A DNA stretch of 64,000 nucleotides from Bacteroidales bacterium (GTDB taxonomy: Bacteria > Bacteroidota > Bacteroidia > Bacteroidales > Tenuifilaceae): the NCBI GenBank assembly GCA_016931855.1, contig JAFGDZ010000068.1, positions 1 through 64,000 of the forward strand, given 5' to 3'. Made by a program: the position numbers and the translations under genes. Positions 1 to 8,230 of this stretch are shown here, one piece after another (position 1 is the first letter of the stretch; every line of letters starts with the position of its first letter). The notes beneath the pieces are model-generated. The model did no database searches. It saw only the letters and a program-made list of their open reading frames with translations, and was not told where the DNA came from.

Positions 1-241
1 CTGGATAACTCGATTCTATTTAGCGTATTCAGTGGGGTTTCATCTGTTTTTTTCCTTGTTTTCGAAAAGTTTCGGATGCTAGTGGTTTGATTTCTTATAT
101 TCATAAAACCCCATAACACATAAAGTCAAACAAAAAACATCAGTAAAAACTGCATTACTATCCCAAACCTACAAAAAATCCATTACCATTATCCCCTGCC
201 CTACAACTTTATGGAATAAAAAGGAATAGCAATAACTATAC

Positions 242-262
242 CTCCCAACCATGCGTTGGGAG
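242..262 (-). terminator. Hairpin downstream of the radical SAM gene
   Basis: An 8-bp inverted repeat (CTCCCAAC / GTTGGGAG, 5-base loop) lies just past the stop of the minus-strand radical SAM gene. There is no clear T-run after it on the minus strand, so it may be a weak terminator or only a hairpin. The rest of bases 1-291 shows no gene that I can support. Confidence 0.35.
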
Positions 263-291
263 ACGTGCAAAAATAGATGCAAATAACGCCC

Positions 292-1935
292 CTACCCCAC
301 AACCCTAGGAGCCTCAACGCCACTAAACTCAACCACTAGCAGGTCGGGTTGGGGCTCAATGGTGCCGCTGGTGAGTAGGCGCTGCACATTAAAATGCACG
401 TTGTGCATGGCGTAGCGGTACTTGTGGTGGTTTAGGCCAAGGCTGGCAAAGGCCTGTTGGCGCTGTGGGGTTTCAATGTCGGGAAGGAAACGGGTGGCGG
501 GCTTTATTTTGTGCTGTAGGTAGTAATCTAGGGCAATTAGCTCAACCAATATGGCATCGGTGGGGTACTGCTGCGCGGCGTACTGGTAAATAGTGGTGTA
601 CACTCCAATTAGGCCGCTGTTGCGCCGCCCGTTTTGCTGGCTCCAGCAGGCGCCCAGCCCTTTTAGAAAATCGAATATGGAGTGGTTTAGCGCAACGTAC
701 CTAAGAGTGTGCAGCGCGCGCTTCTTGTTCCAGTAAATATCTAGGGCGTGCTCAACGTGCTCAATCTGCTCCAGTTCGTGCGCGCTAAGGTAGCTACTCT
801 CCTGCACCTGATAGGGTGGTCTCTGCTGAAAGCGGTAGCCATGCTGCTGGTAATCGCGGCGAATTGGCGTTCCCTTTAGGAACTTTAGGAATCCTAGCTG
901 TAGCTCGGGCGCAAAGAGCTTAAACACCTCCTGGAAGCTGTACTTAATATCGTCGTAATAATCAAACGGAAGCCCAACAATAAGGTCAAGGTGCACCTCA
1001 ACCCGCTCCGATACCTGCTCCACAAAGGTCTTTATATTCTCAAAGTTCTGGCGGCGCTTCACCTCGCTGTTCGATTTGGCGTTGAGCGTTTGTATGCCAA
1101 TCTCGAATCTAAAAATCCCCTTGGGCACCTGTGTGCGCACAAACTCTATGAGCTCCGCTTGCAGAATATCGGCCTTAATCTCAAACTGAAAAACGTTTCC
1201 CGGCCTGTGGTGCTCCAGTATAAACTGGAATATGGATATGGCAAACGATGGGTTGGCATTAAACGTGCGGTCCAGAAACTTCACAACGCGCCCATGCTCC
1301 ATAAGGTACAAAAGGGAGCTGTGGATGTACTCCATTGGGAGGTATCGCAGGTTATTTTGCAAACCAGCTAGGCAGAAACCGCACCTATTGGGGCATCCGC
1401 GCGAAGCCTCAACGTAGCAAACCTTATTTTGCAGCTCATCGGCGGGGATGCTTAGGTAGGGGTTGATGCCCGTTAGGTTGTTCAAATCAAAAACCGCAGG
1501 GGCGCTGTTGCACACCACCTCACCGTTGTGCTGCCACACCAAGCCCGGAACCTTATCAAGCGCTGGGTAGTGCTCAAGGAACGCGGCAAAGGGCACTTCG
1601 CCCTCATCAACAACAATAAAATCAACCTGAGGAAGGGCAATAACATCGTCCCACTCATACGATACCTCGGGGCCACCCAGCATCACCTTGCACGCGGGGT
1701 TAAGCTGCTTAATTTGCCTAGCCGCCTCAAGGGTTTGCTCAATGTTCCAAATGTAGCAGCTAAAGGCAACCACATCAAAAGCGGCGCAGTGCTGGGCAAT
1801 ATCGACAAGCGGTATCTTAGAGGTAAACTCCATTACACTAAGCCCTGCATAATGTCGGTTTAGCTGGTACAGCAGGCCTATTGCCAAATTTTGGTGTATG
1901 TACTTTGAATTTATGGTTGTGAGTAGAACTTTCAT
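292..1935 (-). CDS. B12-binding domain radical SAM protein (DUF4080-like)
   Basis: About 547 residues. The N-terminal ~130 residues look like a cobalamin-binding Rossmann domain, and a radical SAM core follows with the CxxxCxxC cluster motif (CPNRCGFC, near residue 190) that binds the [4Fe-4S]/SAM centre. The C-terminal part matches the DUF4080 type of extension often found in this class. The reaction is unknown; relatives include methyltransferases and ring-forming enzymes. I chose the ATG at 1935 (MKVLLTT) over an upstream in-frame start because the family begins directly with this beta strand. The gene stands alone, with a weak hairpin after it. Confidence 0.85.
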   Translation of the reverse strand: MKVLLTTINSKYIHQNLAIGLLYQLNRHYAGLSVMEFTSKIPLVDIAQHCAAFDVVAFSCYIWNIEQTLEAARQIKQLNPACKVMLGGPEVSYEWDDVIALPQVDFIVVDEGEVPFAAFLEHYPALDKVPGLVWQHNGEVVCNSAPAVFDLNNLTGINPYLSIPADELQNKVCYVEASRGCPNRCGFCLAGLQNNLRYLPMEYIHSSLLYLMEHGRVVKFLDRTFNANPSFAISIFQFILEHHRPGNVFQFEIKADILQAELIEFVRTQVPKGIFRFEIGIQTLNAKSNSEVKRRQNFENIKTFVEQVSERVEVHLDLIVGLPFDYYDDIKYSFQEVFKLFAPELQLGFLKFLKGTPIRRDYQQHGYRFQQRPPYQVQESSYLSAHELEQIEHVEHALDIYWNKKRALHTLRYVALNHSIFDFLKGLGACWSQQNGRRNSGLIGVYTTIYQYAAQQYPTDAILVELIALDYYLQHKIKPATRFLPDIETPQRQQAFASLGLNHHKYRYAMHNVHFNVQRLLTSGTIEPQPDLLVVEFSGVEAPRVVG

Positions 1936-2231
1936 TGCGTAAATTGAGTATAACAGCAACACAGCGGAGTTGCTTAGGTAAACAAATGGCTACAAAGTAA
2001 CGAAATAAGAATTATTTATTTACGATGATTTTTATAACCGCATACAAGGCTGTAGGTACAAAAAAACGCCTTCATCAAAATACAAACAACCTAACGCACT
2101 GATAACTTGAACTCAAATACCAAACCTAACAAATATCACCTTGTAAAGCAGTGCATTTTTACATAGTTTAGCATGTTATTTGTTTGCAAAAGCAACGGTT
2201 TGCAGCAGTTTCATAATTCCTAAAAACAAAA

Positions 2232-2672
2232 ATGAGAACAATACTTCTACTAATACTATGGCTTACACCCATAACATTTATTTCCCAAATACAAGAGGCC
2301 AAAGCGCAAGCATGTAAAAACACAAATGGAAAAGAGGAGTTGCCCGTTTACCTTTTAGTAGAGGAGATGCCCGTTTTTAGCTACAAGAATGGCTGCTCTA
2401 CCAACTCCAGCTTTATGCTTTACGCCGCCGATAATATAAAGCCACCTAAACTTGAGTGTTTTGGGAGAATATACATTGAGTTTGTGGTTGAGCCCGACAG
2501 CACCATAAGCAGGGTATGCGTAGTTAAAGGGCTTGAGCAGTGCCCCGATTACAAACGCACCATTGAGAAGCGCATAGCATCTATGCCTAAATGGTCGCCA
2601 GGAAAACAGCGCGGGGTAGCCGTTCCTGTTAAAATGATTATGACTATTGATATTGACCCTAACACAAAATAA
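2232..2672 (+). CDS. Secreted protein with a TonB C-terminal-like domain
   Basis: 146 residues with a clear signal peptide (cleavage probably after AKA near residue 26). The C-terminal ~70 residues have the TonB-C pattern of energy-transducer proteins: a strand with FGRIYIEFVV, a V-x-G turn, and MPKWSPGKQRG before the final strand. Unlike a true TonB there is no membrane anchor followed by a Pro-rich linker, so it cannot span the periplasm in the usual way. It has five or more cysteines and may form disulfides. It could be a stand-alone periplasmic TonB-C domain. I see no operon partner; a repeat-rich gap follows. Confidence 0.7.
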   Translation: MRTILLLILWLTPITFISQIQEAKAQACKNTNGKEELPVYLLVEEMPVFSYKNGCSTNSSFMLYAADNIKPPKLECFGRIYIEFVVEPDSTISRVCVVKGLEQCPDYKRTIEKRIASMPKWSPGKQRGVAVPVKMIMTIDIDPNTK

Positions 2673-2748
2673 AACACGGAGGCAAAGAGAAAACAGAGAG
2701 TAGAGGAGAATGGAGTGTAGTGGTTTAGGTTGGTTTATTTTCTTTCTT

Positions 2749-2828
2749 AGCACCAGCGGTGCGGCATCTTTGTAGAAAAGTCTTAAAAAGTTGTTTTAAA
2801 GCGCCGTAGGTGCGACATCTCTGTTTTC
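2749..2828. repeat. Two degenerate copies of a GCGCCGTAGGTGCG-type intergenic word
   Basis: Unit A (2749-2778) and unit B (2800-2828) share the core AGCxCCxxxGGTGCGxCATCTxTGT. They lie in the 437-bp gap between the TonB-C gene and the antiporter gene. The words resemble short non-coding repeats scattered between genes in Bacteroidota; that family statement is from memory. No open frame of note covers them. Confidence 0.5.
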
Positions 2829-2892
2829 AGCACCTTCCCGCCATCTATCTAAAAAGACCATTCATAGCAACGCTGCTTGGTTCTTGTAATTC

Positions 2893-2965
2893 GACCCCAG
2901 CTGGGGTCAAATGTTTATAGAAAAGGGAACTTTTCTATAAATATATGACTCCTCTGGAGTCATAT
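2893..2965. repeat. Three adjacent palindromes in a convergent intergenic gap
   Basis: Three palindromes sit within 73 bases: GACCCCAGCTGGGGTC (2893-2908, perfect, no loop), a TATAGAAAA/TTTTCTATA hairpin (2916-2939), and ATATGACTCC/GGAGTCATAT with a 3-base loop (2943-2965). They lie between two convergent genes and may act as a bidirectional terminator, but no long T-run follows. They look more like a composite REP-type element. Confidence 0.6.
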
Positions 2966-3031
2966 AATATTTCTTGACCAACTTCATTGTGCTTTACTAA
3001 TCACACCTACCAACCCTCTTTATCCTTTAAT

Positions 3032-3107
3032 CTCGCCTAAGGTCAGCTTGCCTTCTCGTCATAGCCGAGACAAGCTGACCTCAAGGCGAGGAGACAAGCC
3101 TTTTCAC
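3032..3107 (+). repeat. Imperfect palindromic intergenic repeat, copy 1
   Basis: The left arm CTCGCCTAAGGTCAGCTTG pairs with CAAGCTGACCTCAAGGCGAG (3071-3090) around a ~20-base centre, followed by GAGACAAGCC. An inverted, closely similar copy lies at 5920-5989 and a more distant one at 5155-5216, so the antiporter and first small-protein region is bracketed by copies. The repeat ends just short of the antiporter stop codon and may be transcribed as its 3' end. Confidence 0.7.
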
Positions 3108-3109
3108 CC

Positions 3110-5056
3110 TTAACCCTTAACTATCTCCGCCTCCTTCCCCACATAACGTATAATAAGCCAAAGAATTGCTAGCGCAACGGGGAAAATAATCCACAACGGC
3201 ACGCCGTACGATAAGGGTATAGTCCCAACAAACAGAGACACCCCAGCAACGGTTAGCGAGTAAGGCATTTGGGTTCTAACGTGCTCAATGTGGTTGCATC
3301 CGCTCGACAGGGAGCTAAGAATGGTTGTATCGGAAATTGGTGAGCAGTGGTCGCCCATAACCGCACCAGCAAGTATGCACGATACCACGTTGTAGAAAAT
3401 GGCTATTGCCTCGGCATGGTCAAAGCCATTGGTTGATGTAAGCGCCCACGATACGGGAAGTATCAGCGGGTAAAGAATAGCCATTGTTCCCCACGATGTG
3501 CCCGTGCTAAAGGCAATAACAGCAGCCAGCACAAAGGTAAAGGCAGGAATTAGTCGTGGCGACACATCGGCCGAGATAAGGATATTAGACACAAAGGTTG
3601 CCGTGTGCAGATGCTGCGTAATTATGGCCAACGCCCAAGCCAGCACAAGGATAAGAATGGCCGGAAGCATCATCTTAAAGCCATTAACAAGGGCATCCAT
3701 TGATTTTTGGATTGATATTAGGCGCTGCCCAACCGTTAGCGCAACTGCCACAATAACACCAAGCACGCTAGACCAGAGTAGCGCCTTAAACGAGTCGGAT
3801 GCGCCAATAGTACTCATCAGCTTTGAGCCAAATGATGCAGCACCATCGCCCCACACATCGGCGCTATAGCCGGTGTAGAACAGGCCTATCATGGTTCCAA
3901 ATATTAGCGTAGCAACTGGAATAACCGCATTGTACCACTTAGGGTCAATTCCTGGAGCCACCTCTAGCTCCTTATCGGTTGCACCTGCTGACGTATCGTT
4001 TGTCTGCGAGCCGCCTTTGACTAGTCGCAACCGCGCCTCCCGCTCCGATTTAAGCATTGGGCCAAAATCACGACGCATCCAAATAACCATTAGCACAAAG
4101 CTAAGCGCCAGTATTGGGTAAAAACGACTCCCCATTGAGCCAATAAATACGCTGTAGGCACTCTCGTTTATCCCAATGGCGTTAATCCCCTCCTGAATGT
4201 AGCTAAGCTCAATGCCAATCCACGTTGTAACCAGCGCCAACGCACCAACAGGGGCGGCAGTGCTATCAACAATAAAGGCAAGCTTTGCACGCGATACGCC
4301 CAGCTTATCGGTTACGGAGCGCATGGTGTTGCCCACAACAAGGGTATTGGCATAATCATCGAAAAAGATGCAGAGGTCAAGGATAAAGGTTATAAACTGC
4401 CCCGACCGCGGACTGGCTGCCCGCTTAGAAAGGGCTTTCACAATGCCCTTCATGCCACCGTTAACCGATATTATGCTTACCATGGCCCCAATCATCATGG
4501 AGAAAACAATAATGGACAAATGGCTTGAGTCGTTAAGTGACTGAATTATGTAGGTATCCATTATGCGGAATACGCCCACAAAAATGGCCGAAAAGAGGTT
4601 ACTTCCCTGATAAAAGGAGATGGTAGCGGTACCAACCAGCAAACCAATAAAAAGTGCGCTGTAAACCTCTTTAAAAATTAGGGCGATTAGAATGGCCAGC
4701 AGCGGGGGTAGAATGCTAAACCACTGCGGTATTGGATTTGCCGATAGGCTATAACCAACATTCTTATAGGATACGTTAATTGCTCCCTTCTCGGTGAAGG
4801 TATAATCAAGAGTCCCCTCGCCATTTACAAAGTTAATTGGGTACGACTGCCCATTAACCATAGCCATATCCATTTGAGAAGCCACGCTTGCCTTTGAGGG
4901 ATCCACAATGGTGATGCTTTGCTTAATCCCTTTCACAACAATTAGTGGAAGCTTCACTTCAACTAGGGTATCCTGCGCGGCTAGGCTACTCGATACTACA
5001 AAAAGGATTGTAACTAGCGATACAATTCGCCAAATGCGTTTGGGGATTTTAATCAT
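3110..5056 (-). CDS. NhaC-family Na+/H+ antiporter
   Basis: About 648 residues. Residues 1-27 form a signal-like segment and the next ~85 residues a predicted extracytoplasmic beta-rich domain. About 11-12 hydrophobic segments with the NhaC signature follow (ILPPLLAILIALIFKEVYSAL; FDDYANTLVVGNTMR; STAAPVGALAL; STGTSWGTM). These proteins exchange external H+ for internal Na+ in the inner membrane; some relatives carry organic acids. ATG 5056 is preferred to an in-frame start six codons upstream because it gives the shorter, positively charged signal start. The N-terminal extra domain is larger than in the classical ~460-residue NhaC. Confidence 0.85.
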   Translation of the reverse strand: MIKIPKRIWRIVSLVTILFVVSSSLAAQDTLVEVKLPLIVVKGIKQSITIVDPSKASVASQMDMAMVNGQSYPINFVNGEGTLDYTFTEKGAINVSYKNVGYSLSANPIPQWFSILPPLLAILIALIFKEVYSALFIGLLVGTATISFYQGSNLFSAIFVGVFRIMDTYIIQSLNDSSHLSIIVFSMMIGAMVSIISVNGGMKGIVKALSKRAASPRSGQFITFILDLCIFFDDYANTLVVGNTMRSVTDKLGVSRAKLAFIVDSTAAPVGALALVTTWIGIELSYIQEGINAIGINESAYSVFIGSMGSRFYPILALSFVLMVIWMRRDFGPMLKSEREARLRLVKGGSQTNDTSAGATDKELEVAPGIDPKWYNAVIPVATLIFGTMIGLFYTGYSADVWGDGAASFGSKLMSTIGASDSFKALLWSSVLGVIVAVALTVGQRLISIQKSMDALVNGFKMMLPAILILVLAWALAIITQHLHTATFVSNILISADVSPRLIPAFTFVLAAVIAFSTGTSWGTMAILYPLILPVSWALTSTNGFDHAEAIAIFYNVVSCILAGAVMGDHCSPISDTTILSSLSSGCNHIEHVRTQMPYSLTVAGVSLFVGTIPLSYGVPLWIIFPVALAILWLIIRYVGKEAEIVKG

Positions 5057-5154
5057 AAGAGGGCTTATTAGCAATAAGTTTGGTTATGGTAAAAAAAGCA
5101 AAAATGATTGGTATAAGCAAGATAGGAAGAGGAAACGTAAAAGGGAAAAGGTTA

Positions 5155-5216
5155 TCGCCTAGCCTAAGGTAAGCATATCTCGACCTCAGGCGAGAAGGCA
5201 GGCTGCCCCTAGGCGA
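5155..5216. repeat. Palindromic intergenic repeat, divergent copy
   Basis: TCGCCTAG at the left edge pairs with CTAGGCGA at the right edge, and the inside carries the same words (CCTAAGGT, TCGACCTCAGGCGAGAAGG) as the copies at 3032 and 5920. It sits between the antiporter start and the promoter of the next gene. Confidence 0.55.
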
Positions 5217-5269
5217 CATGACACGTGGAACGACCATACACTAAACACCAAACACGCTGCTAAAAAACC

Positions 5270-5300
5270 TTTGCGTATAAAGCAGGGTTTAGTACTTTTG
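5270..5300 (+). promoter_or_regulatory. Bacteroidota-type promoter for the small protein at 5321
   Basis: TTTG at 5270-5273, a 19-base spacer, then TACTTTTG at 5293-5300. This is an exact match to the -33 TTTG / -7 TAnnTTTG pattern with the usual spacing. Transcription would start near 5307, giving a leader of about 14 bases. Confidence 0.7.
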
Positions 5301-5320
5301 CTGCACTAAAAAACGTTGAT

Positions 5321-5554
5321 ATGGAAGTACTAAAGCTTATAGGGATTGTTGTGGTTCTACTAGCAATTGGATTTGCGGGGATGGCATTAAGGGTTATGTT
5401 CCATAAAAGCCACAAGTTTCCAGAAACATCGGCCGGCCATAATAAGGATATGCGTAAACTTGGCATAAAGTGCGCAAGACAGGAAGAGATTAAGTGCTGG
5501 GCCAAAAAGGGTCAGTCGGACTGCGGCACCTGCTATGAGCATGCAAGGGACTAA
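5321..5554 (+). CDS. Small single-helix Cys-rich membrane protein
   Basis: 77 residues. An N-terminal transmembrane helix (residues ~5-26) is followed by a soluble tail with four cysteines (C50, C59, C68, C71; the last pair is CxxC). I do not know a family name. The start of the protein resembles the next gene (MEVLKLIGI against MEILLILGI), so the two may be distant paralogues of the NqrM-like class of small helper proteins. A good promoter just upstream supports it as real. Confidence 0.65.
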   Translation: MEVLKLIGIVVVLLAIGFAGMALRVMFHKSHKFPETSAGHNKDMRKLGIKCARQEEIKCWAKKGQSDCGTCYEHARD

Positions 5555-5687
5555 CTGCAAATTAACCTTTGCGCTGTTATAGCTTATTACAACCAGCTTA
5601 CATACGCATCTGTAACTTTTGTAATATTACAATACCATTCCATAAACATTTCCATTATGCGGTTGTTTTACATAAAACACTAAAGCA

Positions 5688-5864
5688 ATGGAAATACTAC
5701 TTATACTAGGAATTAGCATACTTTTTATTGGGCTATTCTTTTTGGGCCTTTCGCTAAAAACCATTTTCGGGAAGAAAAAAACCGATTCAAACTCCTGCGA
5801 TAGCGACCCCGGATTCTCCTGCGGTTGTGGAGGAGCTAAGGGGAGTTGCCATACTGGGTTGTAA
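5688..5864 (+). CDS. NqrM-like 58-residue Cys-rich membrane protein
   Basis: A short reading frame below usual length cut-offs: one N-terminal transmembrane helix (residues 3-23), a basic FGKKK stretch, then a Cys-rich tail SCGCGGAKGSC. This is the layout of NqrM (DUF539), a small membrane protein needed to mature the Cys4-bound iron of the Na+-pumping NADH:quinone oxidoreductase: one helix, basic linker, GSCGG and CxC. The similarity is by pattern only. ApbE, the other Nqr maturation factor, lies 1.3 kb away on the opposite strand. It follows the similar 77-residue gene after 133 bases. Confidence 0.5.
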   Translation: MEILLILGISILFIGLFFLGLSLKTIFGKKKTDSNSCDSDPGFSCGCGGAKGSCHTGL

Positions 5865-5919
5865 AGTTGAAAGTTGAAACAGTTTGTCTCGCCTAGGGGG
5901 CGAGATGAAAGGTTAAAGG

Positions 5920-5989
5920 GCTTGTCTCCTCGCCTTGAGGTCAACTTGTCTCAACTATAATGAAAAGGCAAGCTACCTTTAGGCGAGAT
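5920..5989 (-). repeat. Imperfect palindromic intergenic repeat, inverted copy
   Basis: Read on the minus strand this is the 3032-3107 element again (TCTCGCCTAAAGGTAGCTTG, centre, GACAAGTTGACCTCAAGGCG, GAGACAAGCC), with roughly 85-90% identity by eye. A short extra palindrome, CTCGCCTAGGGGGCGAG, abuts it at 5888-5904. No gene is supported between 5865 and 6242. Confidence 0.7.
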
Positions 5990-6082
5990 TCAAAATTCCA
6001 GATTCAAGGTCAAGCGATTATCACAGCCTCTTATCTCGTGCTCAATAGAAAATCACTAAAAGATTACCAATATACTGCACGT

Positions 6083-6125
6083 ACTCCTGTTATCTCCGGG
6101 TCTCTGTGTTTCCGTTATCGGTTAC
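6083..6125. repeat. Degenerate CTCCGTTATCT/CTCTGTGTTTC repeat, left block
   Basis: CTGTTATCTCCGGG-TCTCTGTGTTTCCGTTATC is built from the same words as the longer block at 7027-7150. The two blocks lie in the same orientation on either side of the DCL-family gene. Confidence 0.5.
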
Positions 6126-6242
6126 AATATGAAACGTTGGGGATTGCGGGCTTCGTCCCTGTCTGCCGACACAAAAGCTGACGCGGGGCAAAACACCTGA
6201 TCCAAACATTTAAACCACAATGTTTTATACATAATATTGTGT

Positions 6243-6986
6243 TTAGTTTTTTATTCTCAAATCCCTTTTTTGTTCTTTTAATCGTCCTTGATATGCTCTG
6301 CTTGAATTGCATTCTTTCCGTACAACTCTTAACACTGCTTTTTCTTTATGATATTTTCTAAAGGTTTCCAATAAGTCATTATCCTTGAAAATGTAGAGAT
6401 TATTAAAATCCGTGACATACTCAATTTCTTCAAGATTGATTTTATTCATTTCAATAAACCTGTCTACAATGATTGAAAAAGTATTTGGCTGCCTATGGTC
6501 AACGACTAAGTCGGACCAATTTGATTGAATTCCAGTCTCTTGACAAGGCACAAATCCTTTTTTAGAAAAATTATCGAAATACTCTTGTTTAACGCTTCTT
6601 AAATCACATTGCACAGCATTTCTAGCGGCAATTCGAAAATCATTAAAATTGTCCTCCTTACGTTTGCTTATTCTCAGTCGATATGAAATAAAGTCAGTCT
6701 CACCGTTGCGATAAACTAATTCAAAGCATTTTGTATTGAATTGAACTTTGCCAATACGAATATTTTCAATTACATAGTCGTCATTGCCTGCCTCTTCTTC
6801 ATTTTCTCTTTCTTCAACCTCTGGATGATTGTCAGAGAATGAGATGTCGTAATTTAATAAGTCAATTATGTCATTATAATGATCGTCTTTCAACATTTCG
6901 CCAAAGTCGTAGGAATTAAGGATTTCCTTATAATAATTGAGAGCGTCCTTCTTGAACTTAAATTCTCTTTCTCCAATTTTTAACAT
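6243..6986 (-). CDS. DCL-family (DUF3223) protein with a C-terminal HNH-like half
   Basis: 247 residues from the ATG at 6986; an upstream TTG is less likely. Residues ~1-110 have the DCL/DUF3223 pattern (IGEREFKFKKDAL, a helical stretch, LLNYDISFSDNHPE, then NTKCFELVYRNGETDFISYR). The C-terminal half has GFVPCQETG...VDHRQPNTFS, a Cys/Asp-His arrangement like a degenerate HNH or zinc site. The function in bacteria is unknown; such genes often occur in mobile or defence-related DNA. The gene is distinctly more AT-rich than its neighbours and is bracketed by degenerate repeats, which suggests acquisition. No transposase is attached. Confidence 0.65.
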   Translation of the reverse strand: MLKIGEREFKFKKDALNYYKEILNSYDFGEMLKDDHYNDIIDLLNYDISFSDNHPEVEERENEEEAGNDDYVIENIRIGKVQFNTKCFELVYRNGETDFISYRLRISKRKEDNFNDFRIAARNAVQCDLRSVKQEYFDNFSKKGFVPCQETGIQSNWSDLVVDHRQPNTFSIIVDRFIEMNKINLEEIEYVTDFNNLYIFKDNDLLETFRKYHKEKAVLRVVRKECNSSRAYQGRLKEQKRDLRIKN

Positions 6987-7026
6987 CTTTCTCAATTTGT
7001 TGCTGCTCTCATAAAATTAAACACAA

Positions 7027-7150
7027 CTCCATTACCTCCGTGCCTCTGTGTTTCTGCTATCTCCGTTATCTCCGTGTTTCTGTGTTTCTGTGTTTCTGCA
7101 ACCTCCGTTATCTCTGTTATCCCTGTTATCTCCGTGCCTCTGTGTTTATG
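7027..7150. repeat. Degenerate tandem CTCCGTTATCT / GTGTTTCTGT repeat, right block
   Basis: About 124 bases of near-repeated words: CTCCGTGCCTCTGTGTTTCTG, CTATCTCCGTTATCTCCGTG, TTTCTGTGTTTCTGTGTTTCTG, then again CTCCGTTATC and CTCCGTGCCTCTGTGTTT. It is strongly strand-asymmetric (pyrimidine/G, almost no A). It separates the DCL gene from the end of apbE. Similar words occur at 6083-6125. Confidence 0.7.
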
Positions 7151-7171
7151 TATTAGCCAAACACCCAAGGG

Positions 7172-8173
7172 CTACTCCTTAATCAGATCCCTAATTCCGG
7201 GGCTCATCCATACTAGGTAGCTGCCATTAGGGCTGCTGTGCACTAGGTATGCCTCAACCTCGGGGGTGCTATGCACAAACTCTACGGCCTTATCAAAGCC
7301 CATTACCATTAGCGCTGTTGCGTATGCATCGGCTTCGGCAGCGGTTTGGGCAATTACTGTAGCACTCAGCAGTGTATGTCTAGCAGGAAAGCCCGTTTTG
7401 GGATTAATGGTATGGCTATACTTTGTTCCGTTCTCCTCATAGAACTTACGGTAGTTACCCGATGTGGCCAACGACTTACCCGAAATGCTAATCTTAACCT
7501 GCAAATCGGCTCCAGGAACGGCATTATCAACAGGCTTATCAATGCCTACCACCCAATCGGTTCCTTTAGCGTTTACGCCAAGGGTTCTAATCTCGCCACC
7601 AACCTCTACTAGGTAGTTAGCAATACCCTTTGACTCAAAATGCTCTGCAATAACATCAACAGTATAGCCCTGAGCAATTGCGTTAAGATCAACTACCACG
7701 TTAGGATCTACCTTAATTACGCTATCGCCCCGCACAACAATCTTATCCATCCCAACAAGCGATAGAAGCTGGTCTATATGAGACGAGTCGGGCTTTTGTC
7801 TTCCCTCGGGGCCAAACCCCCACGCTTTTACTAGTGGTCCAACGGTAATATCAAAAGCACCATTGGTGCTATTGCTAATTACAGCCGACTGCCTAACAAC
7901 TTCCACAAGCATAGGATCGGCGTAGGAACTCTCATTCCTATTAAACCTTGATATAACAGAGTTTGACGCGTAGATAGACATTGAGCTATCTATTGCCGAC
8001 AGTATAGAGTCGATACTCGAAGAGAAGTCGCGCTGTTGAACATCTTCATAGGTAATTGAATAGGTTGTGCCCTGAGCAAACCCCTCAACACGGTAGTAGT
8101 TCTCACTAATGCTGCTGCATCCTGCAATAAAAAGCAGCGCAACAACTGCTAGTGCATAAAATCTGTTTAACAT
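7172..8173 (-). CDS. apbE: FAD:protein FMN transferase (ApbE), lipoprotein
   Basis: 333 residues. The signal peptide ends in a lipobox (LFIAGC, Cys at residue 19), so it is anchored on the periplasmic face. ApbE transfers FMN from FAD to a Ser/Thr of flavoproteins such as NqrB/NqrC or RnfG/RnfD. Family motifs are present: GFAQGTTYSI near residue 33, DLNAIAQGYTVD, VEVGGEIRTLG, GNYRKF with HTINPKTGFPA, and the Mg-binding DAYATALMVMG near the C-terminus. No Nqr or Rnf subunit gene lies in the window. PorP/SprF lies 57 bases upstream on the same strand. Confidence 0.95.
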   Translation of the reverse strand: MLNRFYALAVVALLFIAGCSSISENYYRVEGFAQGTTYSITYEDVQQRDFSSSIDSILSAIDSSMSIYASNSVISRFNRNESSYADPMLVEVVRQSAVISNSTNGAFDITVGPLVKAWGFGPEGRQKPDSSHIDQLLSLVGMDKIVVRGDSVIKVDPNVVVDLNAIAQGYTVDVIAEHFESKGIANYLVEVGGEIRTLGVNAKGTDWVVGIDKPVDNAVPGADLQVKISISGKSLATSGNYRKFYEENGTKYSHTINPKTGFPARHTLLSATVIAQTAAEADAYATALMVMGFDKAVEFVHSTPEVEAYLVHSSPNGSYLVWMSPGIRDLIKE

Positions 8174-8230
8174 GATTTGATGTTATGTTGATAACGAAAT
8201 AGAATATACTCACTTAGCTCCCACTCCCCA

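Noticed and set aside
5960-6181. 73-residue frame on the plus strand
   Set aside because: It begins inside the palindromic repeat at 5920-5989 and runs through repeat words at 6083-6125. No domain, no promoter.
6115-6312. 65-residue frame on the minus strand at the end of the DCL gene
   Set aside because: It overlaps the DCL coding region in another frame and has no homologous features.
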